Translations under genes and position numbers: made by a program
Shown: in pieces, positions 6,989-17,539 of the stretch
How positions within the stretch are numbered: the first letter of the stretch is position 1
Layout: every line of letters starts with the position of its first letter
Notes under the pieces: model-generated
Database searches by the model: none
Told to the model about the DNA's origin: nothing
The model's input: only the letters and a program-made list of their open reading frames with translations
NCBI GenBank assembly: GCA_002840435.1
Contig: PHAT01000006.1
Span: 62,001 to 126,000, forward strand
Direction: 5' to 3'
Origin: Deltaproteobacteria bacterium HGW-Deltaproteobacteria-6
Lineage (GTDB): Bacteria > Desulfobacterota > Syntrophia > Syntrophales > Smithellaceae
Length of the DNA stretch: 64,000 bases

Positions 6989-7849
6989 ACCTCCGCCGAC
7001 CAGGCCGACATCGGAGATGGTGTGATGCGGTGAGCGAAAGGGTCTTACGGCAATCAGTGTTTCTCCCGAATTCAAGAGACCGGCCACCGAAAACACCTTG
7101 GTCACTTCGATGGATTCTTCAAAGGAAAGATCCGGCAATATCGTGGGCAGCCTTTTAGCCAGCATGCTTTTACCGGAACCGGGCGGACCGATCATCAACA
7201 CATTATGACCGCCGGCTGCTGCGACCTCCAGCGCCCGGAGTGCCTGCTTCTGGCCTTTGATCTCAGAAAAGTCGATATCATAAAGACGGTTTTGCTGAAA
7301 AAGATCAGCGGTGTTCAGACAAAGAGGCAAGATGGAATGCCTGCCTGACAAAAACTCGACAACATCAGGAAGCGTCTTGACGCCGTAAATATTAATACCT
7401 TCCACCATAGCCGCTTCCGCGGCGTTTTCTTCGGGCACGAAAACCGACCCGATGCCCGATTCCCTGGCTTTGAAGACGGCGGACAATACACCCCGCACCC
7501 CTTTAATGCTGCCGTCCAGAGACAATTCGCCGATAAAAAAACAACCCTGAAGAGCGGATTCTTCAATTAACTCCTCCGCCGCCAGAATGCCGACCGCAAT
7601 CGGCAGATCAAATCCTGTTCCCTCTTTGCGAATATCCGCCGGCGCCAGATTAACCGTCACGTGATTGCGAGGAAATGAGTAGCCGGAATTCTTGATAGCG
7701 GCTTTAATCCGATCCCGGCTTTCCTTCACGGACGCGTCAGGCAGGCCGACGGTGGCAAATTGCGGCAAGCCCTGGGAAACATCCACTTCCACCGATACGG
7801 GGTATGATTCCATCCCGATCACGCTCATGCTGAGCACTTTGATGAACAC
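6989..7849 (-). pseudogene. comM: comM (yifB) Mg-chelatase-like ATPase, 5' half only
   Basis: Residues 1-287 match ComM/YifB, an AAA+ helicase of natural transformation and branch migration: the N-terminal ChlI-like fold, then Walker A GPPGSGKS (221-228) and RPFRSPHHTISD before VGGG (284-287). Intact ComM has about 500 residues and continues with a proline-rich PGE segment and the Walker B FLDELPEF; both are missing. The frame runs on for five foreign residues to a stop at 6971. Without Walker B it cannot hydrolyse ATP normally. The break coincides with a TGT terminus, so insertion of a mobile element is the likely cause. No clear ribosome site stands out at 7849. Confidence 0.85.
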
Positions 7850-7924
7850 TTTTTTTCTCCGGATAATAATTTCAGATAAGAAACACTAGCTAATTACCTC
7901 ATTTATATCAAGTTTTTAATTTAA

Positions 7925-7959
7925 GAAAAAAACCCCGACTTTCTTGACTCATCCGGGGT
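7925..7959 (-). terminator. Possible leftward terminator upstream of comM
   Basis: ACCCCG (7932-7937) pairs with CGGGGT (7954-7959); on the minus strand the stem is followed by a run of T. No leftward gene lies to its right, so it may be a relic or act on read-through. Confidence 0.35.
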
Positions 7960-8027
7960 GCTGTGCTAGGTTCTGGCAAAATTAAAATTGCTTAGTACAA
8001 ACATAATTTCAAACATATTATGCCGCT

Positions 8028-8513
8028 ATGAAAAAGCTATCACACATTAACGACACAGGCCAGGTGCAGATGGTGGATGTGACGGGCAAGGATAAGACTG
8101 TCCGCGTGGCCAAGGCGCGTGGTGTCGTGAAAATGAAAAGCGGCACGCTTCAACTTCTGGAAGAAGGCCTTCTGGCTAAAGGTAACGTGTTGACGACCGC
8201 CAAAATTGCCGGCATCATGGCGGCTAAAAAAACCGGCGAATTCATTCCGCTGTGTCATCCGCTGGGCGTGACGGGCATCGATGTCGAATTCACAATTGAC
8301 AGAAAAAACTCGCAGGTAATCATTGAAACACAGGTCCGGACGGTCGGACAAACCGGTGTGGAAATGGAAGCGCTCACAGCGGCCAGCGTCGCGGCGCTGA
8401 CCATCTATGACATGTGCAAAGCCGTGGATAAGGAAATGATCATCAGTGATATTCTGCTGCTGAAAAAAAGCGGCGGGAAAAGCGGAACGTTCATCAGAAA
8501 AACGGCAAAATAA
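8028..8513 (+). CDS. moaC: Cyclic pyranopterin monophosphate synthase MoaC
   Basis: This 161-residue protein has the usual MoaC length. MoaC converts the cyclic GTP intermediate made by MoaA into cyclic pyranopterin monophosphate in molybdenum/tungsten cofactor synthesis, in the cytoplasm as a hexamer. The family motifs are present: MVDVTGK near residue 15, the IPLCHPL segment (about 73-79), GVEMEALTAASVAALTIYDM (about 112-131) and the catalytic lysines after it. No other moa gene lies in the window. The gene stands alone apart from a membrane protein gene 14 bases downstream. Confidence 0.95.
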   Translation: MKKLSHINDTGQVQMVDVTGKDKTVRVAKARGVVKMKSGTLQLLEEGLLAKGNVLTTAKIAGIMAAKKTGEFIPLCHPLGVTGIDVEFTIDRKNSQVIIETQVRTVGQTGVEMEALTAASVAALTIYDMCKAVDKEMIISDILLLKKSGGKSGTFIRKTAK

Positions 8514-8527
8514 TTCGGAGATAAATT

Positions 8528-9040
8528 GTGAATCAAGTTTATAAAATCAAGAAAGCCTTCCGGGTTCCTTTTTTGATCGCGGTTGCACTTTTATTTGTGC
8601 TTCTGACGCTCAGCTTTTTCATCGGTCAACCCTGGGAGAAAATGCTTCTCGCCGTTTTATCCGTCATCACGCTGGTGATCGCCGTCGAAGCCTCCGAGAG
8701 GGAGTTTGCCATTTCCGAAAATGGATTGCGCATCCGAAAATTCTTCCGCACAAAGAATTTTACATGGTCGGAAATCACGCATCTGGGGATTGTCGTCATA
8801 CGAAACAAAGCTTATTTTCTTCTGACCACAACCAAAGGATTTTATTTGTTCTCCAATCTTCTGCAGGATCACACGCTTCTGATCCGCAGCCTTGCGGACA
8901 AGCTGGGAGACGAGAAAGTGGAGACGGAAGTCAGAAGCTATCTGGAAACACCCATCGAACGGACGTCGATGATTATTTTGACCTGGATTGCCCTGGGCAT
9001 TATTGTCGCGATTATCCTGACCAAACTGATAAAATTTTAA
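8528..9040 (+). CDS. Membrane protein with PH-like middle domain
   Basis: The 170-residue product starts at GTG and follows moaC by 14 bases, so the two are probably co-transcribed. Two hydrophobic helices (about 14-33 and 37-53) precede a soluble beta-rich stretch with ISENGLRIRKFFRTKNFTWSEI, which resembles bacterial PH domains of the YdbS/YcxB kind. One more helix (about 148-166) ends the protein. No function can be given; any link with molybdopterin is only by position. Confidence 0.6.
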   Translation: MNQVYKIKKAFRVPFLIAVALLFVLLTLSFFIGQPWEKMLLAVLSVITLVIAVEASEREFAISENGLRIRKFFRTKNFTWSEITHLGIVVIRNKAYFLLTTTKGFYLFSNLLQDHTLLIRSLADKLGDEKVETEVRSYLETPIERTSMIILTWIALGIIVAIILTKLIKF

Positions 9041-9127
9041 CACCCGTTTTATTCTTGAGAGTATTGAAAATATTTGAGTGAATGGCTTCATTAAACAATT
9101 GAATTTGAATGCAGGAGTTTCATTGCC

Positions 9128-9433
9128 ATGAAAGCAAAAAAGCAGAGTAAGCCGGCAGCGGTAATGAGTGTTCAGGAAACATGTCATTCGGCCGTCGAAG
9201 AAATAATTGAAAAAAAACTAGACGATCTGGCAACGGTCTTATCGGTTTCCGACAACGGCAAAAGCAAGCTGCATGAGGAAGTGATGGCTATGGTGGAAAA
9301 AGGCCTGTTCAAAATCGCCCTGAGACGTTCCAGCTATGTCAAAAGCACGGCAGCGGCCTACCTGGGCATCAACCGCAACACATTTACCGATAAGATGGCC
9401 AAATTGGGCATCGACTGTGAAAAAATCAAATAG
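9128..9433 (+). CDS. Small Fis-type HTH DNA-binding protein
   Basis: The 101-residue product ends with a Fis-type helix-turn-helix (residues about 70-98: SYVKSTAAAYLGINRNTFTD, then a short third helix with LGID). The N-terminal half is helical and lacks receiver or AAA+ domains. The length matches stand-alone Fis proteins (about 98 residues), which bend DNA and act as global regulators. AGGAG lies a few bases before the start. The neighbours suggest no special target. Confidence 0.75.
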   Translation: MKAKKQSKPAAVMSVQETCHSAVEEIIEKKLDDLATVLSVSDNGKSKLHEEVMAMVEKGLFKIALRRSSYVKSTAAAYLGINRNTFTDKMAKLGIDCEKIK

Positions 9434-9879
9434 GTCTCCAGAAAATATTTTGGCGCGTAATCACTTAAAAAATCAGATACGATTACCGGAAAATTATCCA
9501 TCCAATTGAGGAACGGTTATTGCTTACCCCCATCGTAAATAACCGGGGAAACGCGAACGGCATGGACCAGAGCCATCATGGCGAACAGCATCAAATAATC
9601 GGCCAACGCCATATTGAATAAGGGTTTTCACACTTGAAGGCTGCCTGCCCACGAAGGCCCCGCCGGTTGACGACGGCAACACCAGGTTGAACAAAATTGT
9701 TGAAAAAACTACCGCAGGGTGTGTTTAAAACCCGCAGGGCAACAGGATAAAAGGCAATAATGCTTCGTATAAAAATGTCCGATATTTTGAAGAAAATTCT
9801 TTTTTTTGTCACCCATTGCCGGATTTTTATCGGCTGTCGGCCGGACGCAGTTGATGCCCCCGCACTCATTTTCTTTCCA
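9434..9879. other. Intergenic region upstream of the GlmS-like gene
   Basis: These 446 bases precede the start I chose for the GlmS-like gene. The frame of that gene stays open back to ATG 9760, which has AAGG before it, but the 40 extra residues resemble nothing. On the minus strand a short frame near 9535-9613 encodes about 32 residues and looks like a fragment. ACCGCAGGGTGTGTT and ACCCGCAGGGC near 9710-9740 are near repeats. No RNA gene was recognised. Confidence 0.4.
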
Positions 9880-12800
9880 ATGCTTCCGGCTCAGTTCAAT
9901 TGCGGCTTTGCCGGATTGATGACGTGCCGCCTGCAAAAAAAGACGACGGATATCACGGCCGATCGCACCATAGCCATCCGGTGGAAAAAAATTCAAAGCG
10001 CCGGTTTACGGGCCGTCTGTGCCGAAGAAGATATCGCAGCAAAATATTTAAACGGTGTGAAAACCATCGATGATCTGGACTGCGCTGTCACGGAGCTCAA
10101 ACAGGAAGGCGCTCAGGAATTTCTTTTTTTCCAGGGCGGGCGGGCGGCGGATTTATTCCGTATCGTTCAGGAAATGAAAACTTTCCTGACGGATGAAGAG
10201 AAACGGCTGGAAGATCAGGACACCATCATCAACTCCGTCAATCTGGAAATAATCAATAGCCGGATCGTTCAGCTTAAAGACATTTGCTGGATTCTGGAAA
10301 AAGATATCCTGTCTAATCTGCAAAAGATTCTTACGCTGACGGGCGCCAGAAATATCCCGGCGGTCACACCGGCCGCCTTCCGAAAATATCGGAAGCTGAA
10401 TCTGCTTCTAAACGCGCTGGATCGTCTGGAAGTCAGGGGACGGGACTCGGCGGGCATCCAACTGAACTTCATCCTTAAAGATAATAACGAAATGCAGGGC
10501 ATCTTCGAGCAAATCCGGGAAAACGGACTGGCTGAAGATTATCGGGAACGGACAAAAAAAGGCGATCTGCTCAACCAGACCATTTTTATCGCAGCCGGAC
10601 GGAAAGATGATGCCGGGAGCACCAGTGTTACATTTACCTATAAAACCTTCTCCATCGTCGGCGAACTGGGACGCAATGTGGCCGACTTGAGAAACACCAT
10701 TCAACGCGACCGGATCCTGCAATGTTTTGCGGGAAGCGAAGCAATTTGTGAAACGGCATTGACGCATACCCGCTGGGCGTCCGTGGGCTCCATCACCGAG
10801 GAGAATTGTCATCCGGTGAATAATTACACCACCGGTCAAGCCATTCCCGTCTATCCCCGCTATCCCGGCGCCGAGGCGCAGATCAACGTGGTTTTAAACG
10901 GGGACATTGACAACTATCCCGCGCTCAGACAAACACTCGAGGAAGGCGGCGATTTGATCGCCCCTGCCGTCACAACGGATACTAAAATCATTCCACTTCA
11001 AATCGAAAAATATCTCAAGGCGGGTGAAAAGCTGTCTGACGCATTCCGTCTGGCCGTCAATGATTTCGAAGGATCGCACGCCATCGCCATGCAGAGCAGT
11101 CTGGAACCCGGCAAAATGTTTCTGGCCCTGAAAGGAAGCGGCCAGGCCATTTTTGTGGGAATCAATGCCGACCAGTACATGTTTTCGTCAGAGCTCTACG
11201 GACTGGTGGAAGTCATGCCGCGTTTTATCAAGATGAACGGTGAAACAGGCAACGGCGCAGCGGGTGGACAAATCTTTATTCTGGATCAAAACCAAGGCGG
11301 CGGCCTGGCCGGCATCACCGCCTGCTTTTATGACGGCAAACCCATTGCATTGGCAGACGGCCTTCTTCAGACGGCGGAGATTACCACAAGGGACATCGAC
11401 CGCAGCAGCTACCCGCATTATTTCCTCAAAGAAATTTCCGAATCCGCTCTGTCCATTAAAAGAACCCTGCGAGGCAAATACCGCATCGCCGCCAGTCAAT
11501 CTGCCGCGCATGTCACATTTAACCTGGGGCCGGATATCGTTCCTGCCGCCGTGCAAAAAGGGCTTCAAACCGGTTTGATTAAAAACATCATCGTCATTGG
11601 TCATGGAACGGCGGCAGTAGCGGGACAGGTCGTGGCCGATGCCTTATCCCATTATCTCAAAGACAGCGGCCTCAATATCCTGGCACGGGTCGCATCGGAA
11701 TTAAGCGGCTTCGGTTTGAAAGACGATTTGTCCGACACGCTCGTCATCCCGATCACCCAGTCCGGCACGACCACTGATACGAACCGTGCCGTAGCCATGG
11801 CGAACGAGCGAGGCGCGTATATTATCTCCATCGTCAACCGCCGCCAGTCGGATATCACCGCAAAGTCGCACGGCGTATTTTACACCAGCGACGGACGCGA
11901 CATTGAAATGTCGGTCGCCTCCACCAAAGCTTTCTACGGCCAGATTGTCGCCGGGCAGGTGCTGGCTTTGTTTTTTGCTCAGCTTCTGGGGAAGCACACC
12001 GACAAGGACATCGCCGCGGCACTCAAGCAGCTACAATCGGCGCCGCGCCTGATGAATCGACTCTTCGAACGCCGCGACGAGATTGCCGCCTCTGTTAAAA
12101 CAGCCGCCGGTAAAAGATTCTGGGCGATTGTGGGCAGCGGCCCCAATAAAGCGGCGGCCGATGAGATACGCATCAAGCTTTCCGAGCTTTGCTATAAAAC
12201 GATTTCTTCCGATATCGTGGAAAATAAAAAACATATCGACCTGTCCGCAGAACCGCTTATTCTGGTGTGCGCGTCCGGTAATCCTCAAACCGTCGCGGAG
12301 GATGTCGTCAAAGACGTGGCCATCTTTAAAGCGCATAAAGCAGCGGTCATCGTCTTTGCCGATGAAGGCGATCACCGGTTTGACCAAATTGCCGACGCGG
12401 TCATTGCCATCCCCGTCGCGTCCGGACCGCTGCCGGTGATTCTCAATACCATGGCCGGCCATTTGTGGGGCTATTATGCGGCCCGCGCCATCGATGACGA
12501 AGCGCAAATTTTCCGTGAATTTCGAGGCCGCCTGATGACGGAACTGGCGCAAAGGACTCAAAAAAAACTGTCCATTTTTGATATGATCGCCGACCTTTCC
12601 TTCCGCAGGATGATTAATGAATTTTACGCCCTCTTTAACTTTCACCGCCATGGTGGAGCTTTTGGCATGATGGGAGGCAAAACCATTGCGGACCTGCTGC
12701 TTTTGTTGAAATATGCGGCAGGCAAACTGCCGCTGCAGGATATCCGTCAGGAATTCAAATGCGAAGCGGATCTGGTTTCACCATTTGATCTTCTGGACGT

Positions 12801-13479
12801 AACACTGGGAATGGCCATCGATGAACTTACCCGTCCGATTGACGCCATCCGGCATCAGGCTAAAACCGTCACGGTGGGCACCAGCCGGAAGGAAAAAGAA
12901 CTCAAAGGCATTGTTTTCGATCTACTGGAAGCCCTCAAGTTTTCCGCGAGAAATATGACCTATCGGAACATTCTGACCATCAGCCGCATTCAGCCGGCCA
13001 TTGCCGCACTGCGGGGCTATACCGTCTATGACATCAGCCATCTCGACGAGCTGGGCAATCCGGCCCAGGACACAACGATTGTCATACGGAAAAAGGAAGG
13101 CGTGGCGGTTAAAATGAAATCGCGCGCCGATCAGCCCACAGAGTTGATGGGAACCAAAAGAACGATCGTCAGCACGGGTCATGTCTATATCGGCAAGGGC
13201 AAGTCTGACGGAGCGCCGATTGTGGTTTTACCGCTTCTGGGAGATAATAATTTCGTGAACCATCTTTTTTTAATTCATATCGAATATAATGAAACCTTGC
13301 CGCCGGACAAAAAGAAAGACGTGCTGGGCTATCGTTATAATGATATCTGCAACCTCATTAATGAATACAATCTCGTCTGGCAGGATGAGTATCTTGACTC
13401 TTTCTCTCTGGAATCGCTCTTCAGCGAACCGGTTGAAGTGATTGCCGGACAAATCAAATCAAAATTCAACAAACAATAG
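9880..13479 (+). CDS. Giant GlmS-like glutamine amidotransferase/SIS protein
   Basis: From ATG 9880 the protein has 1199 residues, about twice GlmS, which makes glucosamine-6-phosphate from fructose-6-phosphate and glutamine. The N-terminal nucleophile motif is CGFAGLM at residue 8, not residue 2, so a seven-residue propeptide would have to be removed as in Bacillus PurF. A helical insert of about 150 residues separates it from RLEVRGRDSAG (183-192). The usual HTRWASVG, VVLNGDIDNY and TTDTKII follow. Two SIS domains come next: GHGTAAVAG and ITQSGTTTDTN in the first, and a second with VGSGPNKAA. The conserved VASTKAF is kept. About 300 extra residues end the protein. glmU-like and glmM genes downstream support an amino-sugar role. 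Confidence 0.8.
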   Translation: MLPAQFNCGFAGLMTCRLQKKTTDITADRTIAIRWKKIQSAGLRAVCAEEDIAAKYLNGVKTIDDLDCAVTELKQEGAQEFLFFQGGRAADLFRIVQEMKTFLTDEEKRLEDQDTIINSVNLEIINSRIVQLKDICWILEKDILSNLQKILTLTGARNIPAVTPAAFRKYRKLNLLLNALDRLEVRGRDSAGIQLNFILKDNNEMQGIFEQIRENGLAEDYRERTKKGDLLNQTIFIAAGRKDDAGSTSVTFTYKTFSIVGELGRNVADLRNTIQRDRILQCFAGSEAICETALTHTRWASVGSITEENCHPVNNYTTGQAIPVYPRYPGAEAQINVVLNGDIDNYPALRQTLEEGGDLIAPAVTTDTKIIPLQIEKYLKAGEKLSDAFRLAVNDFEGSHAIAMQSSLEPGKMFLALKGSGQAIFVGINADQYMFSSELYGLVEVMPRFIKMNGETGNGAAGGQIFILDQNQGGGLAGITACFYDGKPIALADGLLQTAEITTRDIDRSSYPHYFLKEISESALSIKRTLRGKYRIAASQSAAHVTFNLGPDIVPAAVQKGLQTGLIKNIIVIGHGTAAVAGQVVADALSHYLKDSGLNILARVASELSGFGLKDDLSDTLVIPITQSGTTTDTNRAVAMANERGAYIISIVNRRQSDITAKSHGVFYTSDGRDIEMSVASTKAFYGQIVAGQVLALFFAQLLGKHTDKDIAAALKQLQSAPRLMNRLFERRDEIAASVKTAAGKRFWAIVGSGPNKAAADEIRIKLSELCYKTISSDIVENKKHIDLSAEPLILVCASGNPQTVAEDVVKDVAIFKAHKAAVIVFADEGDHRFDQIADAVIAIPVASGPLPVILNTMAGHLWGYYAARAIDDEAQIFREFRGRLMTELAQRTQKKLSIFDMIADLSFRRMINEFYALFNFHRHGGAFGMMGGKTIADLLLLLKYAAGKLPLQDIRQEFKCEADLVSPFDLLDVTLGMAIDELTRPIDAIRHQAKTVTVGTSRKEKELKGIVFDLLEALKFSARNMTYRNILTISRIQPAIAALRGYTVYDISHLDELGNPAQDTTIVIRKKEGVAVKMKSRADQPTELMGTKRTIVSTGHVYIGKGKSDGAPIVVLPLLGDNNFVNHLFLIHIEYNETLPPDKKKDVLGYRYNDICNLINEYNLVWQDEYLDSFSLESLFSEPVEVIAGQIKSKFNKQ

Positions 13480-13690
13480 ACGATCATCCCGACCCATCCC
13501 ACGCGGATGATAGATAACGAATACTTATGGGGTATTTCCAGGAAAACCTTATCGGCTCGGGCCGCCTCTTGCCGCAAAATGTACAATTTTGAATCAATTA
13601 AATTAAGATAAAACAAATTTGTGTTTGACAAAATTGTTATTTGAAAGTAGGGATACGGCAAGCGATTGCCGTATCCCGAATGGAAGGCCC

Positions 13691-14692
13691 ATGAAAGAGC
13701 TTTTTAAGCCTGAAGACATTGAAAGAAAAGTCATCCTGATTCTGAAGATTCTGCATGAGAGTCCGGAGCCGCTGGGCGCGCGCGTCATTGCCCGCCGGAT
13801 GTCGGAGCGCAACGTGGAGCTCAGCGAACGGACGGTCCGCTATCATCTCAAAATGATGGACGAGCGGGGGCTCACCCGGCTGGTGGGACGGCGGGACGGT
13901 AGAATTATCACCGAGCAGGGACTCAACGAAATTACCGATGCACGGGTGCAGGATAAAATAGGTCTTTCCATTTCACGGATCGACATTCTTTCGTTTAAGA
14001 CTACCTTTGACGTCAAAAAGAAGCGCGGCCTCGTGCCGGTCAATATCTCTTTCTTTCCACAAAAACAATTCGCCGACGCCCTGCAGGTCATGAAGCCGGT
14101 CTTTCAGAAAAAACTGGCCGTCAGCTCCCACGTCGCCGTTGCCACAGCAGGGAAAAAATTGGGCGACATTGTGGTGCCTCAGGGAAAAGTAGGCTTTGCA
14201 ACGGTTTGCAGCATTGTGATCAACGGCGTACTTTTAAAACATGGCATTCCTATTGATTCCAAGTTTGGCGGCATTCTCCAAATGAGAAAAGGGAAATTAT
14301 TGAGATTTGTGGAACTGATTCATTATGCCGGTTCTTCGCTCGATCCGTCGGAAATTTTTATTCGCGGCAAGATGACGTCCGTCCGGGACGTGGTCAAGAA
14401 CGGCGAAGGAAAGATCCTGGCCAATTTCCGCGAAATCCCCGCCCTGAGCCGCAATCTGGTTGAAGGCGTGGTCGATGATTTTGCCCGGACCGACATTCAT
14501 GGCGTCTTATCCATCGGCAATATCGGTCATCCGGTCTGCCAGACCCATGTAGACATGAATAAAATCGGAATGATTCTGGTCGGCGGACTCAATCCGGTTA
14601 CCGCAGCCTATGAAGAAGGTTTTGACGTGGACAATAAAGCCATGTCCACGGTGATGGAATTTGAAAAGCTAAAGAAGGTTGAGACGCTTTAA
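13691..14692 (+). CDS. nrpR: NrpR-type 2-oxoglutarate-responsive regulator
   Basis: The 333-residue protein has an N-terminal winged helix (residues 10-75, RTVRYHLKMMDERGLTRLVG) and one DUF128/NRD domain with VVPQGKVGFATVCSIVING and a final GMILVGGLNPVTAAYEEG. In methanogens NrpR represses nitrogen-assimilation genes and is released by 2-oxoglutarate; bacterial copies are known. I chose ATG 13691 because GGAAGG lies before it, although the frame is open from 13619. It stands 72 bases before gdhA, whose enzyme uses 2-oxoglutarate, so direct control of gdhA is a natural inference. TTGACA at 13624 could be its -35 box. Confidence 0.85.
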   Translation: MKELFKPEDIERKVILILKILHESPEPLGARVIARRMSERNVELSERTVRYHLKMMDERGLTRLVGRRDGRIITEQGLNEITDARVQDKIGLSISRIDILSFKTTFDVKKKRGLVPVNISFFPQKQFADALQVMKPVFQKKLAVSSHVAVATAGKKLGDIVVPQGKVGFATVCSIVINGVLLKHGIPIDSKFGGILQMRKGKLLRFVELIHYAGSSLDPSEIFIRGKMTSVRDVVKNGEGKILANFREIPALSRNLVEGVVDDFARTDIHGVLSIGNIGHPVCQTHVDMNKIGMILVGGLNPVTAAYEEGFDVDNKAMSTVMEFEKLKKVETL

Positions 14693-14706
14693 AGATATTG
14701 AGAGAT

Positions 14707-14730
14707 GTCATGTAAGAATTGATACATGAG
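14707..14730. promoter_or_regulatory. Palindrome between nrpR and gdhA, possible operator
   Basis: TCATGTA (14708-14714) and TACATGA (14723-14729) form a perfect 7-bp inverted repeat with an 8-base spacer, 36 bases before the gdhA start. It differs from the archaeal NrpR site (GGAA-N6-TTCC). It could bind NrpR or another dimeric regulator. Confidence 0.4.
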
Positions 14731-14761
14731 TAAAATAATTAATTTTAAGAAAGGGGATTAA

Positions 14762-16123
<1,362 letters not shown>

Positions 16124-16131
16124 ATAACTGC

Positions 16132-16185
16132 CTCGCAGGGAACGGTTTGAACCTCCCCACGGGCGGCAAAACCGTTTCCTGCGAG
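16132..16185 (+). terminator. Long hairpin after gdhA
   Basis: A 17-bp stem (16132-16148 with 16169-16185, one G-U pair) encloses a 20-base loop. No T run follows, so it is either a rho-assisted terminator or an mRNA-stabilising hairpin. Confidence 0.5.
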
Positions 16186-16265
16186 TCATGGGCTCATCGA
16201 ATAAGTCAGATCTGCGGGGACAAAAATATTCGCCCGAATATCACCCTGACAGACAGGGAGCCTGA

Positions 16266-17516
16266 ATGGATTTTCAACCAAAATCCTGCAAAAAAATTCG
16301 CCAACTGATCGACAAAGGCGTGGATATTCCCAATCCCGGAACACTCGATATTGGAGAGGACGTCAATATTGACCGGATCTCGCAAGAAGGTGTTACGATT
16401 TATCCGGGTTGCCGGATCTATGGCGGCAAAACGGTCATCTCCTCCGGCTGCCAGCTGGGTTACGAGGCGCCGGCAACGATTGAAGATTGCCAACTGGGAT
16501 CAAAGGTTGCATTGAAAGGCGGCTTCTTCAGCAAATCCGTCTTTCTGGAGAAGGCGAGCATGGGCATGGGCGCACACGTTCGCGAAGGATGCATTCTGGA
16601 GGAAGAAGCCTCCGGCGCTCATTGTGTAGGATTAAAGCAGACCATTCTTTTCCCTTTCGTGACACTGGGCAGCCTGATTAATTTTTGTGATTGCCTGATG
16701 GCCGGCGGGACCAGCCGCAGCAATCACAGTGAAGTAGGAAGCTCGTATATCCATTTCAATTATACGCCGGATGCCGATAAAACAACGCCCTCTCTGCTGG
16801 GCGATGTCCCCCGGGGGGTTATGCTCAACCAACCCCCCATTTTTCTGGGCGGACAGGGCGGCATGGTCGGTCCGTTGCGTCTGGGATACGGCAATGTTGC
16901 AGCGGCCGGCTCCATATTAAGGCACGACTATCCGCAGGATAACCAGCTGATAGTCGACACGCCCCCTTCCAGCGGAGTCCGGGATTTTGTTCCTGCCGCT
17001 TACCCTCATCTCCATCATCTTCTCGAAAACAATATTTTTTACTTGGCAAACCTTCGGGCGCTGGAAGCATGGTACAAGAATGTACGGAAAACTTTTTTTG
17101 AAACACAGGAATTCGGCACATTTTTGTATGACGGCGCCATGGACGTTCTTTCACTTGCCCGCAATGAACGCCTTAAAAGACTGCGGATCATGGCCGAAAA
17201 AACGGCTTCTCCGTCTCTGAATTTAAAACCGGAATCGAGCGCGATAAGACAAGCCTTCCATGAACATATTGAAAAAATTGAAATTGTATTGAATGAAACC
17301 ATGCAGGACGATGCAAGGGAACGGGACCGTGAGGCCTTTCTTGGCAGCCTTGCGCAATCCGGATGCAATGGCCGGAAGCCGTATATCGAAACCATCCAGA
17401 ATCTTTCCCCGGACCTCTCAGCAAAAGGTGAGAAATGGCTCCAGGGGATCGTCGATTATTATTGTCAAAGAATCGCAACAGTGATATCGTCCATCCCATT
17501 ATTCAGAACCAGTTAG
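16266..17516 (+). CDS. Left-handed beta-helix protein, GlmU C-terminal-like
   Basis: The 416-residue protein has hexapeptide repeats in residues 25-230 (GVTIYPGCRIYGGKTVISSG, later HVREGCILEEEASG), including RSNHSEVGSSYIHFNYTPDADKT and a GVMLNQPPIFLGGQGG stretch. These resemble sugar-nucleotide acyltransferase/pyrophosphorylase families, often annotated as UDP-N-acetylglucosamine pyrophosphorylase. The nucleotidyltransferase domain of GlmU is not present. A helical domain of about 180 residues follows. glmM begins 23 bases downstream and the GlmS-like gene is upstream, so a role in UDP-GlcNAc synthesis is likely but unproven. Confidence 0.65.
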   Translation: MDFQPKSCKKIRQLIDKGVDIPNPGTLDIGEDVNIDRISQEGVTIYPGCRIYGGKTVISSGCQLGYEAPATIEDCQLGSKVALKGGFFSKSVFLEKASMGMGAHVREGCILEEEASGAHCVGLKQTILFPFVTLGSLINFCDCLMAGGTSRSNHSEVGSSYIHFNYTPDADKTTPSLLGDVPRGVMLNQPPIFLGGQGGMVGPLRLGYGNVAAAGSILRHDYPQDNQLIVDTPPSSGVRDFVPAAYPHLHHLLENNIFYLANLRALEAWYKNVRKTFFETQEFGTFLYDGAMDVLSLARNERLKRLRIMAEKTASPSLNLKPESSAIRQAFHEHIEKIEIVLNETMQDDARERDREAFLGSLAQSGCNGRKPYIETIQNLSPDLSAKGEKWLQGIVDYYCQRIATVISSIPLFRTS

Positions 17517-17539
17517 TTCAATAACGATGGAAGTCACTC

